Of a DNA stretch of 41,376 nucleotides, positions 32,710 to 40,706 are shown piece after piece. Source of the DNA: Planctomyces sp. SH-PL62 (GTDB lineage Bacteria > Planctomycetota > Planctomycetia > Planctomycetales > Planctomycetaceae); NCBI GenBank assembly GCA_945905295.1, contig CAMDPX010000040.1, positions 1 through 41,376 on the forward strand. The letters are read 5' to 3'. A program made the position numbers and the translations under genes. The notes beneath the pieces are model-generated. The model was not told where the DNA came from and searched no databases. It worked only from the letters and a program-made list of their open reading frames with translations. How positions within the stretch are numbered: position 1 is the first letter of the stretch; each line of letters begins with the position of its first letter.

Positions 32710-33114
32710 TCAGAACAACGTCACGAAGCCAGCGGCCTTGAAGTGGTCGTCGTGAGTGAAAGCTTCCGAGATGCCAAGGCGACGCATCACAACGAAAGAA
32801 ACGCAATCCACAATTCCCGCGTTGGCAGCTTCGTGTTGACGATAGGCCGTCCATGCCTGTTCCAAATCGGTTGGCGTTGGTTCGATGAGGGCCTGTCTCG
32901 TTTCGAGTTTGCGTTTCAAGGCCAACACGTTATCACGATAGGGGCGTCTTGCGGCGGCGTTTCCACATTCCAAAAGTACGAAACTCGTGGTGATGAACTT
33001 GGCTCGGGCGCGACGGAGTTCCCAATAAGCCTGTTCGGCCACCGCGTGCCATTGGTCGGATTCATCCCACAGCGCCTACAAACCGACCGAATCCAGGAAG
33101 ATGACACGCTTCAT
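32710..33114 (-). pseudogene. PIN-domain toxin interrupted by in-frame TAG
   Basis: From the ATG at 33114 (ATGA overlap with the DUF104 antitoxin) the frame reads MKRVIFLDSVGL, then TAG at 33076-33078, then continues ALWDESDQWHAVAEQAYWEL, ITTSFVLLECGNAA and NAGIVDCVSFVVMRRLGISE to FKAAGFVTLF. The complete frame has the PIN acidic residues in D8, E, D and D positions. Only codon 13 is a stop, so it is a recent lesion or a base error. A shorter downstream ATG exists at 33042 but would omit the first catalytic aspartate. Confidence 0.82.
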
Positions 33115-33320
33115 GGCTGATGCTCGTTGTGTCGCGCGGCAACATCGTGCTCCCCGGATGCGTATCGGTGGGACAAGATCTCGTAGATTTCGTCCAAACC
33201 GTCGTCTTGGTCCGTGCCCGTCAACGATGGCAGAATTTCGACCTGCGTTCCTTCTGGCCACTCGACGGATTCGATCGGGCGAAAGACTCCGTTTTCATAA
33301 ACGGCATGAATCGTCTGCAT
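33111..33320 (-). CDS. DUF104 (AF2212-like) antitoxin
   Basis: This protein of about 69 residues starts MQTIHAVYENGVFRPIESVE, with AAAGGA six bases upstream; an ATG at 33341 adds seven unsupported residues. The E-N-G-V-F-R-P-x-E motif defines the DUF104 antitoxin family, usually paired with a PIN toxin. The ending AARHNEHQP is shared with the paralogue at 33635-33877. It overlaps the broken PIN gene by ATGA. Confidence 0.85.
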   Translation of the reverse strand: MQTIHAVYENGVFRPIESVEWPEGTQVEILPSLTGTDQDDGLDEIYEILSHRYASGEHDVAARHNEHQP

Positions 33321-33404
33321 GGGCTTTCCTTTAGGCGGCAAGCATTTGGTTCAACTCGTCGAGCAGTATAGCCAACCGATCGCCGAAGAGTTCATCGGTT
33401 TTTC

Positions 33405-33620
33405 TCAGCGTTTGGGTGTTCCGTGAATGTAGTGGTCGTGCTGAGCCGCCATGTCGGGCGGAAGGTCATCGACGGTGCCCGCGAACTTCAACAGAAACCC
33501 GAGACTCGGCTCGTCGGCATCTTCTTCTTCCAGGACGACGGTGACGCGAGCACCCTCGCGGAGATTGTCCGTGCGATCCGGAACGATCACGCCGCCTCGA
33601 AATGTGCCTTGGATTGTCAT
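33405..33620 (-). CDS. Small antitoxin-like protein
   Basis: This protein of about 71 residues starts MTIQGTFRGGVIVPDRTDNL, with AAGGAG seven bases upstream. The G-x-F-x-G-G-V-I-x-P pattern and LREGARVTVVLEEED resemble the DNA-binding beta part of DUF104/AbrB-like antitoxins. No toxin gene follows it directly. It may be an orphan antitoxin left after rearrangement. Confidence 0.65.
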   Translation of the reverse strand: MTIQGTFRGGVIVPDRTDNLREGARVTVVLEEEDADEPSLGFLLKFAGTVDDLPPDMAAQHDHYIHGTPKR

Positions 33621-33634
33621 GGGCAACTCCTTGT

Positions 33635-33877
33635 CTATGGTTGATGTTCGTTGTGACGTGCGGCGAGATCGGGGTCACCCGTCGAATACCGTCGCGACAG
33701 GATGGCGTAAATCTTGGCTTGGCCGGGATCAAGATGAGCGAACTGCGGATCGGTCGGCTGGGGTTGTCGTTCTTCCACAAGTCGTGGCTCAAACTCCACC
33801 TCACAAAACTCAGGTAAATCAACTGGCTCCGTGGGACGGAACACTCCATTTTCGTAGATGACATGGATTGTCTTCAT
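33635..33877 (-). CDS. DUF104 antitoxin, orphan paralogue
   Basis: This 80-residue protein starts MKTIHVIYENGVFRPTEPVD, closely parallel to the antitoxin at 33111-33320, and both end AARHNEHQP. The stop is TAG instead of TGA overlapping a toxin start, and the PIN partner is missing; the gene at 33405-33620 comes next instead. A past duplication followed by loss or replacement of the toxin is the simplest explanation. Confidence 0.82.
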   Translation of the reverse strand: MKTIHVIYENGVFRPTEPVDLPEFCEVEFEPRLVEERQPQPTDPQFAHLDPGQAKIYAILSRRYSTGDPDLAARHNEHQP

Positions 33878-33886
33878 GCGATTTCC

Positions 33887-34470
33887 TCATGCGGCCAGCG
33901 CGTCATTGAGCTCGGTGAGCAGTGTAGCCAACCGATCGCCGAACAGTTCAAACGCTCGGCCCAGGCCGCCGATCTGGTTGAACGGGACTTCGTCCAGGTC
34001 GTCGCGGTCGATGGCGAGGCTGGTGGCGATGTGGTCTTTGATGGCGTCGATCCAGCGACGCTGCTCCGGCGTGAACGTGGCTCCGGCCGCCGCCTGGTCG
34101 GCGAGCCACTGCTGATACCGCTCTTCCACCGTCAGGCCGATCGGGGCCAGCAGCGAGTTCGGGTCGAGGGCGTGACGCACGAGCGCGACCACGTCCACCA
34201 GTTGCTTGCCGCCGTGCCCCTGCACCTTGTCCGGTTCGACCGTCTCGTAGGCTTGCCACAGCCGTTCGGGGTGCAGCGAGTGCGGCGGCTTCGGATTGTG
34301 GAACGGCTTCAACGCGGCTCGCATGCGGTCCTGTTCGACTTGCTCAATCTGCTGGTCGCTGGGTTCTTCGTCAGCGGGGATCGAAAACTTTTCGTGGGCT
34401 TGTTGGGTCGTCGCGTCCGGGTCGATGCTCGTCAGCAACTGCGCGCTGAGCACCGCGAGATCCTGGCCGG
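33887..34470 (-). pseudogene. hsdR: C-terminal fragment of type I restriction subunit HsdR
   Basis: The frame reads GQDLAVLSAQLLTSIDPDAT, then HSLHPERLWQAYETVEPDKV and VEERYQQWLADQAAAGATFT to an end like the intact HsdR at 37684. The matching ends are FTPEQRRWIDAIKDHIATSL here and FTSEQQQWLDRIRASLIENL there. Endonuclease and helicase domains are missing. The frame meets a TAA at about 34471-34475, and beyond that point the plus strand resembles an integrase. So most of the gene was removed or replaced. The downstream piece (33980-34033) is also repeated in the hsdS chimera. Confidence 0.8.
33980..34033. repeat. 54-bp direct repeat, copy 2
   Basis: This is the parental-looking copy, inside the hsdR tail, of the segment at 32600-32653. 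It differs from copy 1 at two bases. The reading frame is the same in both. Confidence 0.9.
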
Positions 34471-34474
34471 AGCA

Positions 34475-34620
34475 TTACGAAGACAAGGACTCGTGCCGAT
34501 CTTCCCGGAACTCCGCCCACACTTGGAAGCGACTTGGGATCAAACGGCCGAAGGGGCCGAGTTCGTCATCAACCTTGATCGCGCCGGTATGCCCATATTG
34601 GTAGTTGAATGGGAGGTGGT
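34475..34620 (+). pseudogene. Possible tyrosine-recombinase (integrase) remnant
   Basis: The plus-strand frame reads GLVPIFPELRPHLEATWDQT followed by AEGAEFVINLDRAGMP. I associate the V-P-I/L-F-P-E-L-x-P-x-L-E pattern with the middle of phage-type integrases found in Planctomycetes. No catalytic R-H-R-Y residues are in the remnant. It starts where the hsdR fragment ends, suggesting a mobile element was once at this junction. This is recognition from memory, so moderate confidence only. Confidence 0.4.
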
Positions 34621-34993
34621 TCGGATCGGATCTGGAATTTCGAGCGCGTTGACTGAGTGAAGAAAAACCTTGGAATTGCGAAGGTTGTGTCATTTAACAG
34701 GGCAGATGTTCCACGAATTGGTTCCACTCGACAATCCGAGCGAAGGCGACAAAACAAACCCCGCCGGGGGAGTCCCCATTCGCTAAGGACTCGGCTGTTA
34801 CATCTCGCGCCGAGAGTTCTCAACGAGAATTCGAGTTTCAGCAGATCCAAGCATTGGATCGGAATCTCCACAAACCAGAGCACATCGGTGCCCGCTTTCT
34901 GTTCACGCGGTCGCGGGATAGCATGGCCTAGCAACGAATTCCCTGGCACTGGGATGTAAGACGCTGCAAGGATGCGTTAGCACGAGCAACACG
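34621..34993. other. Non-coding stretch between the two restriction systems
   Basis: No convincing gene, RNA or long repeat is seen. It should hold the promoter of the intact hsdR at 34994. Its base composition looks slightly lower in GC than its surroundings, and it includes short remnants of unclear origin. Confidence 0.45.
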
Positions 34994-37684
34994 ATGCCCG
35001 ATCCCATTGAATCCGAACGGCAGACGAGACAACGGCGGATCGACCCGTTGCTGGTGGAGTCTGGTTGGCAGATTGTTGACTATGATCCGACACAGACCAC
35101 GACTGCGCTGACGAAACACGCCGTTCGCGAGTTCCCCACAGACAACGGCCCGGCGGATTACATGCTGTTCGTGGATGGGCGAACGCTGGGAGTCGTCGAG
35201 GCAAAGAAACTGACCGTGGGACCGCAGGGAGTTTTGACGCAGGCGGAAAGGTACTCGCGAGGGCTCAGCAGCTCCGAATTCAATTTCCGAGGCTTGCGAG
35301 TCCCATTCCTGTACTCCACCAACGGCGAGGTGATCTGGTTTCACGACGTTCGGCATCCGCTGACAACCTCGCGGAAGATCGCAGCGTTTCATACGCCCAG
35401 TGCGTTGCGAGAACTGCTCGGCCGGAATTTCGAGCAGGCTCACGAGTCATTGGCCAACACGACGAACGACCACACGAGACTCCGCGACTACCAGAGAGCC
35501 GCCAACGCGGCGACCGAGAAAGCCATTGCCGATCAGAAGCGTCAAATGCTCATCGCGATGGCCACGGGGACGGGCAAGACCTTCACGCTGGTCAATCAGG
35601 CTTATCGACTGCTGAAGTCGCAGGTGGCGAAGCGGATTCTGTTTCTCGTCGATCGTCGCTCCTTGGCCGCCCAAGCCGTGCGAGCCTTCTCGGTCTTTGA
35701 GCCGGAGCCGAATCAGAAGTTCGACAAGCTCTACGAGGTCTACAGCAACAAGTTTCAGAAGGAAGACTTCGGCGAGGAAGATGCCTTCGATCCAAAAGTG
35801 ATGCCTCGCGACTATCTGCTCGATCCGCAGCCGAAGCACGTCTTCGTTTACGTCTGCACGATCCAACGCATGGCGATCAACTTGCTCGGACGGCAGGCGG
35901 TCTTCTCCGAAGAGGGGGACGACATCGACGAAGACGCCGAGAAGCTGAAACTCCCGATTCACGCCTTCGATGTCATCATCGCCGACGAATGCCATCGCGG
36001 TTATTCGACGGCGGAACTCTCGGTCTGGCGAACGGTGCTCGACCACTTCGATGCGGTCAAGATCGGGCTGACGGCGACGCCTGCCGCACACACGAAGGCG
36101 TACTTTCACGACGTTGTGTTCCGCTACACCTACGAGCAAGCCGTCCGCGAAGGGCATCTGGTCGATTGGGACTTGGTGAAGATCAAGTCAGACGTGCGGA
36201 TTAACGGTGTGTTTTTGAAGGAGGGCGAAACTGTCCAAGCGGTCGATCCGATCTCCGGGGCGGAACACCTCGATGTTCTCGAAGACGAACGCTCGTTTGA
36301 ATCGACCGACGTCGAACGGAAAGTCACGTCGCCGGATTCCAACCGCAAAATTCTGCTCGAACTGAAGAAGTACGCCGACGAGCACGAGCAGCGTTACGGC
36401 CGCTTCCCGAAGACATTGATTTTCGCAGCGAACGACTTGCCGCACACGTCGCACGCGGACGAACTCTGCACGCTCGCCGTCGACATCTTCGGACGCGGCG
36501 AGAGCTTCGTACGCAAGATCACCGGGCGAGTCGATCGGCCGCTTCAGGCGATTCGCGAGTTCCGCAACCGGCCGAATCCTGGCATCGCCATCACGGTCGA
36601 TTTGCTCACAACCGGCGTCGACATTCCCGATCTGGAGTTCATCGTCTTTTTGCGTTCCGTGAAGTCGCGCATCCTGTTTGAGCAAATGCTCGGACGCGGC
36701 ACGCGCAAGGGGGACAAGTTCCCGGACAAGTCGCACTTCACGGTTTTCGATTGTTTCGACGGCACGCTGGTTGCCTTCTTCAAGAATTCGACCACGATGA
36801 CTGCCGAACCCCCGGAGAAGCCGACGCGGACCACGGCCGAAGTCATCGAAGACATCTGGGCCAACCGAGACCGCGACTACAACATCCGCTGCCTGACGAA
36901 GCGACTGCAACGGATCGACAAAGAGATGGCAGCCGAAGCTCGCGACCTGTTCGCGGCACACGGCATCCCCGACGGCGACATCGGCAAGTTCGCAACACAA
37001 CTGCCTGGCAAGCTGAGGCAGGACTTCACCGGCACGATGCAGCTTCTGCGTAACACTGCTCTCCAAGATTGCCTGAAAGACTACCCGCGCAAGCCGAAGA
37101 CGTTTCTGCGAGCCACCGAAAACGAAGATACGGTCTCCTCCGAGTACCTGATCCGCGACGGGCGCGGCCAAGAACACAAGCCGGAAGATTACTTGGAACT
37201 CTTTGCCCGCTTCTTGCGAGAGAACGCCACGCAGATTGAAGCCGTGCGGATTCTGCTCGATCGCCCTGCCGACTGGAGCACGGCTGCACTCAGCGAACTC
37301 AAGCAGAAGTTGATCACAGCACCAGAGCGGTTCACGGTCGATGTGCTTCAGAAAGCTCACCAGCTTCGCTATCACAAATCGCTCGTCGACATAATCTCGA
37401 TGGTGAAACACGCGGCGGCAGAACAAAGTCCGCTGCTGACCGCTCAAGAACGAGCATCCAAAGCCATCGCCGTCGTCTCAGCCGGTAAGACATTCACGTC
37501 AGAGCAGCAGCAATGGCTCGACCGCATTCGAGCTTCACTCATCGAGAATCTGTCGATTGATCGTGCTGACTTCGATGTCCTACCGACACTCGAAGGGGCT
37601 GGAGGCTGGGGCCGTGCAAATCGAGAGTTCGACTACAAGCTCGGCGAACTCCTGAAAAGGATCAACGAGGCCGTCGCTGCGTAA
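34994..37684 (+). CDS. hsdR: Type I restriction-modification system endonuclease/translocase subunit HsdR
   Basis: This 896-residue subunit cuts DNA after ATP-driven translocation. The N-terminal nuclease domain has D55 and E69-A-K71 (TLGVVEAKK), the PD-(D/E)xK pattern. The SF2 motor has Walker A MATGTGKT (189-196), DECH (331-334), LTATP, and late motifs TVDLLTTGVDIPD and LGRGTRKGDK. A C-terminal helical region (about 740-896) should bind the methylase core. The ATG at 34994 precedes MPDPIESERQTRQRRIDPLL; its ribosome binding site is weak. It is followed after 20 bp by the DUF4062 gene, then hsdM and hsdS on the same strand. All key residues are present, so the system looks functional. Confidence 0.95.
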   Translation: MPDPIESERQTRQRRIDPLLVESGWQIVDYDPTQTTTALTKHAVREFPTDNGPADYMLFVDGRTLGVVEAKKLTVGPQGVLTQAERYSRGLSSSEFNFRGLRVPFLYSTNGEVIWFHDVRHPLTTSRKIAAFHTPSALRELLGRNFEQAHESLANTTNDHTRLRDYQRAANAATEKAIADQKRQMLIAMATGTGKTFTLVNQAYRLLKSQVAKRILFLVDRRSLAAQAVRAFSVFEPEPNQKFDKLYEVYSNKFQKEDFGEEDAFDPKVMPRDYLLDPQPKHVFVYVCTIQRMAINLLGRQAVFSEEGDDIDEDAEKLKLPIHAFDVIIADECHRGYSTAELSVWRTVLDHFDAVKIGLTATPAAHTKAYFHDVVFRYTYEQAVREGHLVDWDLVKIKSDVRINGVFLKEGETVQAVDPISGAEHLDVLEDERSFESTDVERKVTSPDSNRKILLELKKYADEHEQRYGRFPKTLIFAANDLPHTSHADELCTLAVDIFGRGESFVRKITGRVDRPLQAIREFRNRPNPGIAITVDLLTTGVDIPDLEFIVFLRSVKSRILFEQMLGRGTRKGDKFPDKSHFTVFDCFDGTLVAFFKNSTTMTAEPPEKPTRTTAEVIEDIWANRDRDYNIRCLTKRLQRIDKEMAAEARDLFAAHGIPDGDIGKFATQLPGKLRQDFTGTMQLLRNTALQDCLKDYPRKPKTFLRATENEDTVSSEYLIRDGRGQEHKPEDYLELFARFLRENATQIEAVRILLDRPADWSTAALSELKQKLITAPERFTVDVLQKAHQLRYHKSLVDIISMVKHAAAEQSPLLTAQERASKAIAVVSAGKTFTSEQQQWLDRIRASLIENLSIDRADFDVLPTLEGAGGWGRANREFDYKLGELLKRINEAVAA

Positions 37685-37704
37685 CCACATTGGAGAGATA
37701 TGCC

Positions 37705-39258
37705 ATGTCAACGAAATATCAAGTATTTGTCAGCAGCACATTTCGTGACTTAAAAGAACACCGCGCTGCTGCAATGAAGGCGATTGTCTCGGCCGGACAC
37801 ATGGCAACCTGCCTAGAAAACTGGGGCCTAAGCTACGAGGCCCAACTGGACGTAATTTCACGCGCTGTCAAGGATTGCCAATTTTACCTAATCATTCTCG
37901 GTCACACCTACGGCAGCATTCCTCGTGGCAAGCGAAAAAGCTACACAGAACTTGAGCTTGATATCGCAGAAAGTCACGGGATCCCCATTCTTTCCATGGT
38001 ACTTAACGAAACAGTGGTCAAGAAGCAGCGAAAGAAACTAAGTGATAAGGATACTGTTCAAAAGCGAGAATTAGCCAATACTGATCGCTATTGGAAGCTT
38101 AGAGATCGCCTCTGCTCTGGCGGGCGATGGTTCAATTGGTTTCGAGGACCAGCGGATGTTGAGACCCATGTTCATGCTTACTTCAAGAACCCACTGCCCG
38201 GCGTGCGCGGTTACGTATTGGAAACGGAAGAGACCCAGTCGATTATCAGTATCACCACTTCGAATCAGGTGGTCGCAGACATTGTTCGACGTGCTGGGGC
38301 CTTCAAAACTGTAGAAGGCCGTCTGAATGATGCTCCGGAGCAAAAACGGTCATTAGCCGCGGCATTTCGAGAACTGCACGGCCGGCATCTCGGACTCTTT
38401 GACAAGTTGTTCATTGAATCGGGAAGCACGCTGACCTATGTCGCGGCAGAGATTGCCAACCTGTTGCCAACTTGCCTTAGTGTTGTGCCCGTCAAGGAAA
38501 CGAGAGAGATGACTCGGCCGCATGTCACTACGAACAACGCGCTCGCTTACCTCGATTTGTGGTTGGTGAATGGCGTCCTGTGTCGTCCCGAGCCTGATTT
38601 CCCGCCTGCTCTTGATGAGCGATACGGTGCGATGTATGGGCCGCTCACAGGAATTACTCGCCACCCGGATTACTCGGGGCGTCCGATTGAGGATGAAGAT
38701 CCTGATGCTTGGAAAACAGTATGCAATATACGGGACGAATTCATGCGGGGGTTGCATAACCCAGAAAAGACGCTTGTGCTTGCCGCCGCGTCGGCGATGT
38801 ATTTGCCGCCACAAAACAGTCCCAACAGCGTTGGCAAACAAGCGCCTTCGTCGGAATGGGAATGCAACGGATTTCATGTCAGCAGCTACGAAAACAAACT
38901 GTTTAAGCGAAGCCTGTATCTGACAAACGTTCCGACTATCGTCTTTATTCACGATACCAAAGTGGGTTCGCTTTCCGATTCGACGCATAGCGATGATGCA
39001 GCACCAGAGTGGGGAAGGTGTCACTTTATTTGTGACAAGGGATTTCCGTGGGAACGCCTGCTGAACCAATACCCGCTCTCAATTTGGGTCGGTTGCAGGC
39101 GAACGACTGTCGAAGTGGTCGAACGACAACTTCGCGATTCGTTTCCCGAGTCTTGGAAATTTCGGCGGTATGGAAGCACTGATTATCCGGTGATCGTAGC
39201 GCACAACGAAGAGTTTCGGTCGAGGTTGGCAGCAATAGGTGTCGCGGTTTTTCAGTAA
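37705..39258 (+). CDS. DUF4062 protein with DeoR-sensor-like C-terminal domain, inserted in type I RM operon
   Basis: This protein of about 517 residues starts at the ATG with GGAGAG seven bases upstream; a TTG at 37690 adds only five residues. Residues 4-95 match DUF4062, a TIR-like alpha/beta domain: YQVFVSSTFRDLKEHR, CQFYLIILGHTYGSI and YTELELDIAESHGIPIL. A helical stretch follows (about 105-200). From about 200 the pattern changes: FDKLFIESGSTLTYVAAEIA, then HVTTNNALAYLDL, which resembles the DeoR-type effector-binding (ISOCOT) fold, though with long inserts. The third-codon bases look more A/T-rich than in flanking hsd genes. It lies between hsdR and hsdM. A role as an extra, restriction-linked defence sensor-effector is inferred, not shown. 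Confidence 0.7.
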   Translation: MSTKYQVFVSSTFRDLKEHRAAAMKAIVSAGHMATCLENWGLSYEAQLDVISRAVKDCQFYLIILGHTYGSIPRGKRKSYTELELDIAESHGIPILSMVLNETVVKKQRKKLSDKDTVQKRELANTDRYWKLRDRLCSGGRWFNWFRGPADVETHVHAYFKNPLPGVRGYVLETEETQSIISITTSNQVVADIVRRAGAFKTVEGRLNDAPEQKRSLAAAFRELHGRHLGLFDKLFIESGSTLTYVAAEIANLLPTCLSVVPVKETREMTRPHVTTNNALAYLDLWLVNGVLCRPEPDFPPALDERYGAMYGPLTGITRHPDYSGRPIEDEDPDAWKTVCNIRDEFMRGLHNPEKTLVLAAASAMYLPPQNSPNSVGKQAPSSEWECNGFHVSSYENKLFKRSLYLTNVPTIVFIHDTKVGSLSDSTHSDDAAPEWGRCHFICDKGFPWERLLNQYPLSIWVGCRRTTVEVVERQLRDSFPESWKFRRYGSTDYPVIVAHNEEFRSRLAAIGVAVFQ

Positions 39259-39266
39259 AGGAAGTC

Positions 39267-40706
39267 ATGTCTGACGTTGTTTCCAAACTTTGGGGTTTCT
39301 GCCACACGCTGCGGCATGATGGCATCGACTACGGGGACTACATCGAGCAGATCACGTTTCTGCTGTTCCTGAAGATGGCTGATGAGAAGGGGATTGATGT
39401 TCCCAAGGGGTGCGACTGGCCGACGCTGCGGGACAAGGCGGGGTCGGACCTGACCGACTTCTATGTCGATCTGCTTCGCAAGCTGGCGAAGCAGCCGGGG
39501 ATGTTGGGGGACATCTTTGCTGAGTCGCAGTCGCGGTTTAACAACCCGGTCAATCTGAAGCGGCTCATCAATCTGATTGACGAGATTGAATGGACGTCGC
39601 TCGGCGTGGACGTGAAGGCGGCGGCTTATGAGGGGTTGCTGGAGCAGGCGGCCAACGAGGGGAAGAAGGGGGCCGGGCAATACTTCACGCCGCGAGTGCT
39701 CATTCAAACCATCGTCCGCGTGATGAAGCCTGATCCGCGCACGCACAAGGAATTCACGATCTGTGACCCAGCTTGCGGGACTGGAGGGTTTCTGGTCGCG
39801 GCGCATGAGTGGCTGGTTGCTCCGAAAGACAAAGGGGGAGCAGGTGCGGCGGCGATGGATCGGGCCGACGCCAAGCGGCTCAAGGAGAAAACCTACTTCG
39901 CTCAGGAACTGGTTGCTCGGCCGCGACGGATGGCGCTGATGAATCTCTATCTGCACGGCGTCGAGCCGCACATCACGCTGGGGGACACGATCTACGATCC
40001 GCCGTCGGGTGAGCGGTTCGATGTCATCCTGACCAATCCGCCGTTCGGCACGAAGGGGGCGAATCAGGCTCCCACGCGCGACGACTTCACCATCGAGACC
40101 AGCAACAAGCAGCTCAACTTCGTGCAACACGTCGTCAATGCGCTGAAGCCGGGTGGGCGAGCCGCGATGGTGTTGCCGGACAACTGTCTGTTCGAGGGCA
40201 AGGCGGGCGAGGTCTTCGAGATTCTGATGCAGGACTGCAACCTGCACACGGTGCTGCGTCTGCCGCGCGGCACGTTCACGCCGTACAGCCAGGGAGTGAA
40301 GGCCAACGTCATCTTCTTCCAGAAGGGGCTGCCTACCGAGGACGTCTGGATTTTCGACGCGCGGAGCAACGTCCCCGGCATCACGAAGAAGGACCGGCCG
40401 CTCAGCCCGCAGCACTTCGCCGAGTTCGAGCAGTGCTACGGCTCCGACCCGAACGGCCAGAGCAAGCCGCCGCGCAAAGACCTGGGCGAGACCGGCCGCT
40501 TCCGTCGCTTCCACGCGACCGAGATTGCCGAGCGGTCGTACAAGCTCGACATCACCTGGCTGAAGGACGAGTCGCTGGAATCGAGCGACGACCTTCCCGA
40601 CCCGCAAGACCTCGCCACCGAAGCGATCACGGAACTGGAAGCGATCGTCGGCGACCTGCGCGAAATCGTCGCCCTCATCGAGCAGGAAGAGGGAGTCGAG
40701 GCATGA
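39267..40706 (+). CDS. hsdM: Type I restriction-modification system methyltransferase subunit HsdM
   Basis: This 479-residue N6-adenine methyltransferase has the HsdM N-domain (SDVVSKLWGFCHTLRHDGID), KKGAGQYFTPRVLIQTIV, SAM motif CDPACGTGGFLVAAHEW and catalytic LTNPPFGTKG. The C-terminal helices (SYKLDITWLKDESLESSDDL onward) contact HsdS. It methylates host sites and, with HsdR, forms the restriction complex. AAAGGAAG just before the ATG supports the start, 8 bp after the DUF4062 stop. The stop TGA overlaps hsdS as ATGA. It is related to, but clearly distinct from, the broken copy at 27654-29146. Confidence 0.95.
   Translation: MSDVVSKLWGFCHTLRHDGIDYGDYIEQITFLLFLKMADEKGIDVPKGCDWPTLRDKAGSDLTDFYVDLLRKLAKQPGMLGDIFAESQSRFNNPVNLKRLINLIDEIEWTSLGVDVKAAAYEGLLEQAANEGKKGAGQYFTPRVLIQTIVRVMKPDPRTHKEFTICDPACGTGGFLVAAHEWLVAPKDKGGAGAAAMDRADAKRLKEKTYFAQELVARPRRMALMNLYLHGVEPHITLGDTIYDPPSGERFDVILTNPPFGTKGANQAPTRDDFTIETSNKQLNFVQHVVNALKPGGRAAMVLPDNCLFEGKAGEVFEILMQDCNLHTVLRLPRGTFTPYSQGVKANVIFFQKGLPTEDVWIFDARSNVPGITKKDRPLSPQHFAEFEQCYGSDPNGQSKPPRKDLGETGRFRRFHATEIAERSYKLDITWLKDESLESSDDLPDPQDLATEAITELEAIVGDLREIVALIEQEEGVEA

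Noticed and set aside
12268-33078. Reassigned TAG or TAA codons
   Set aside because: TAG and TAA end ordinary genes here, and only four isolated cases exist, so decay or error is more likely than a changed code.
34621-34993. tRNA or attachment site at the island junction
   Set aside because: No cloverleaf or paired direct repeat could be found by eye.
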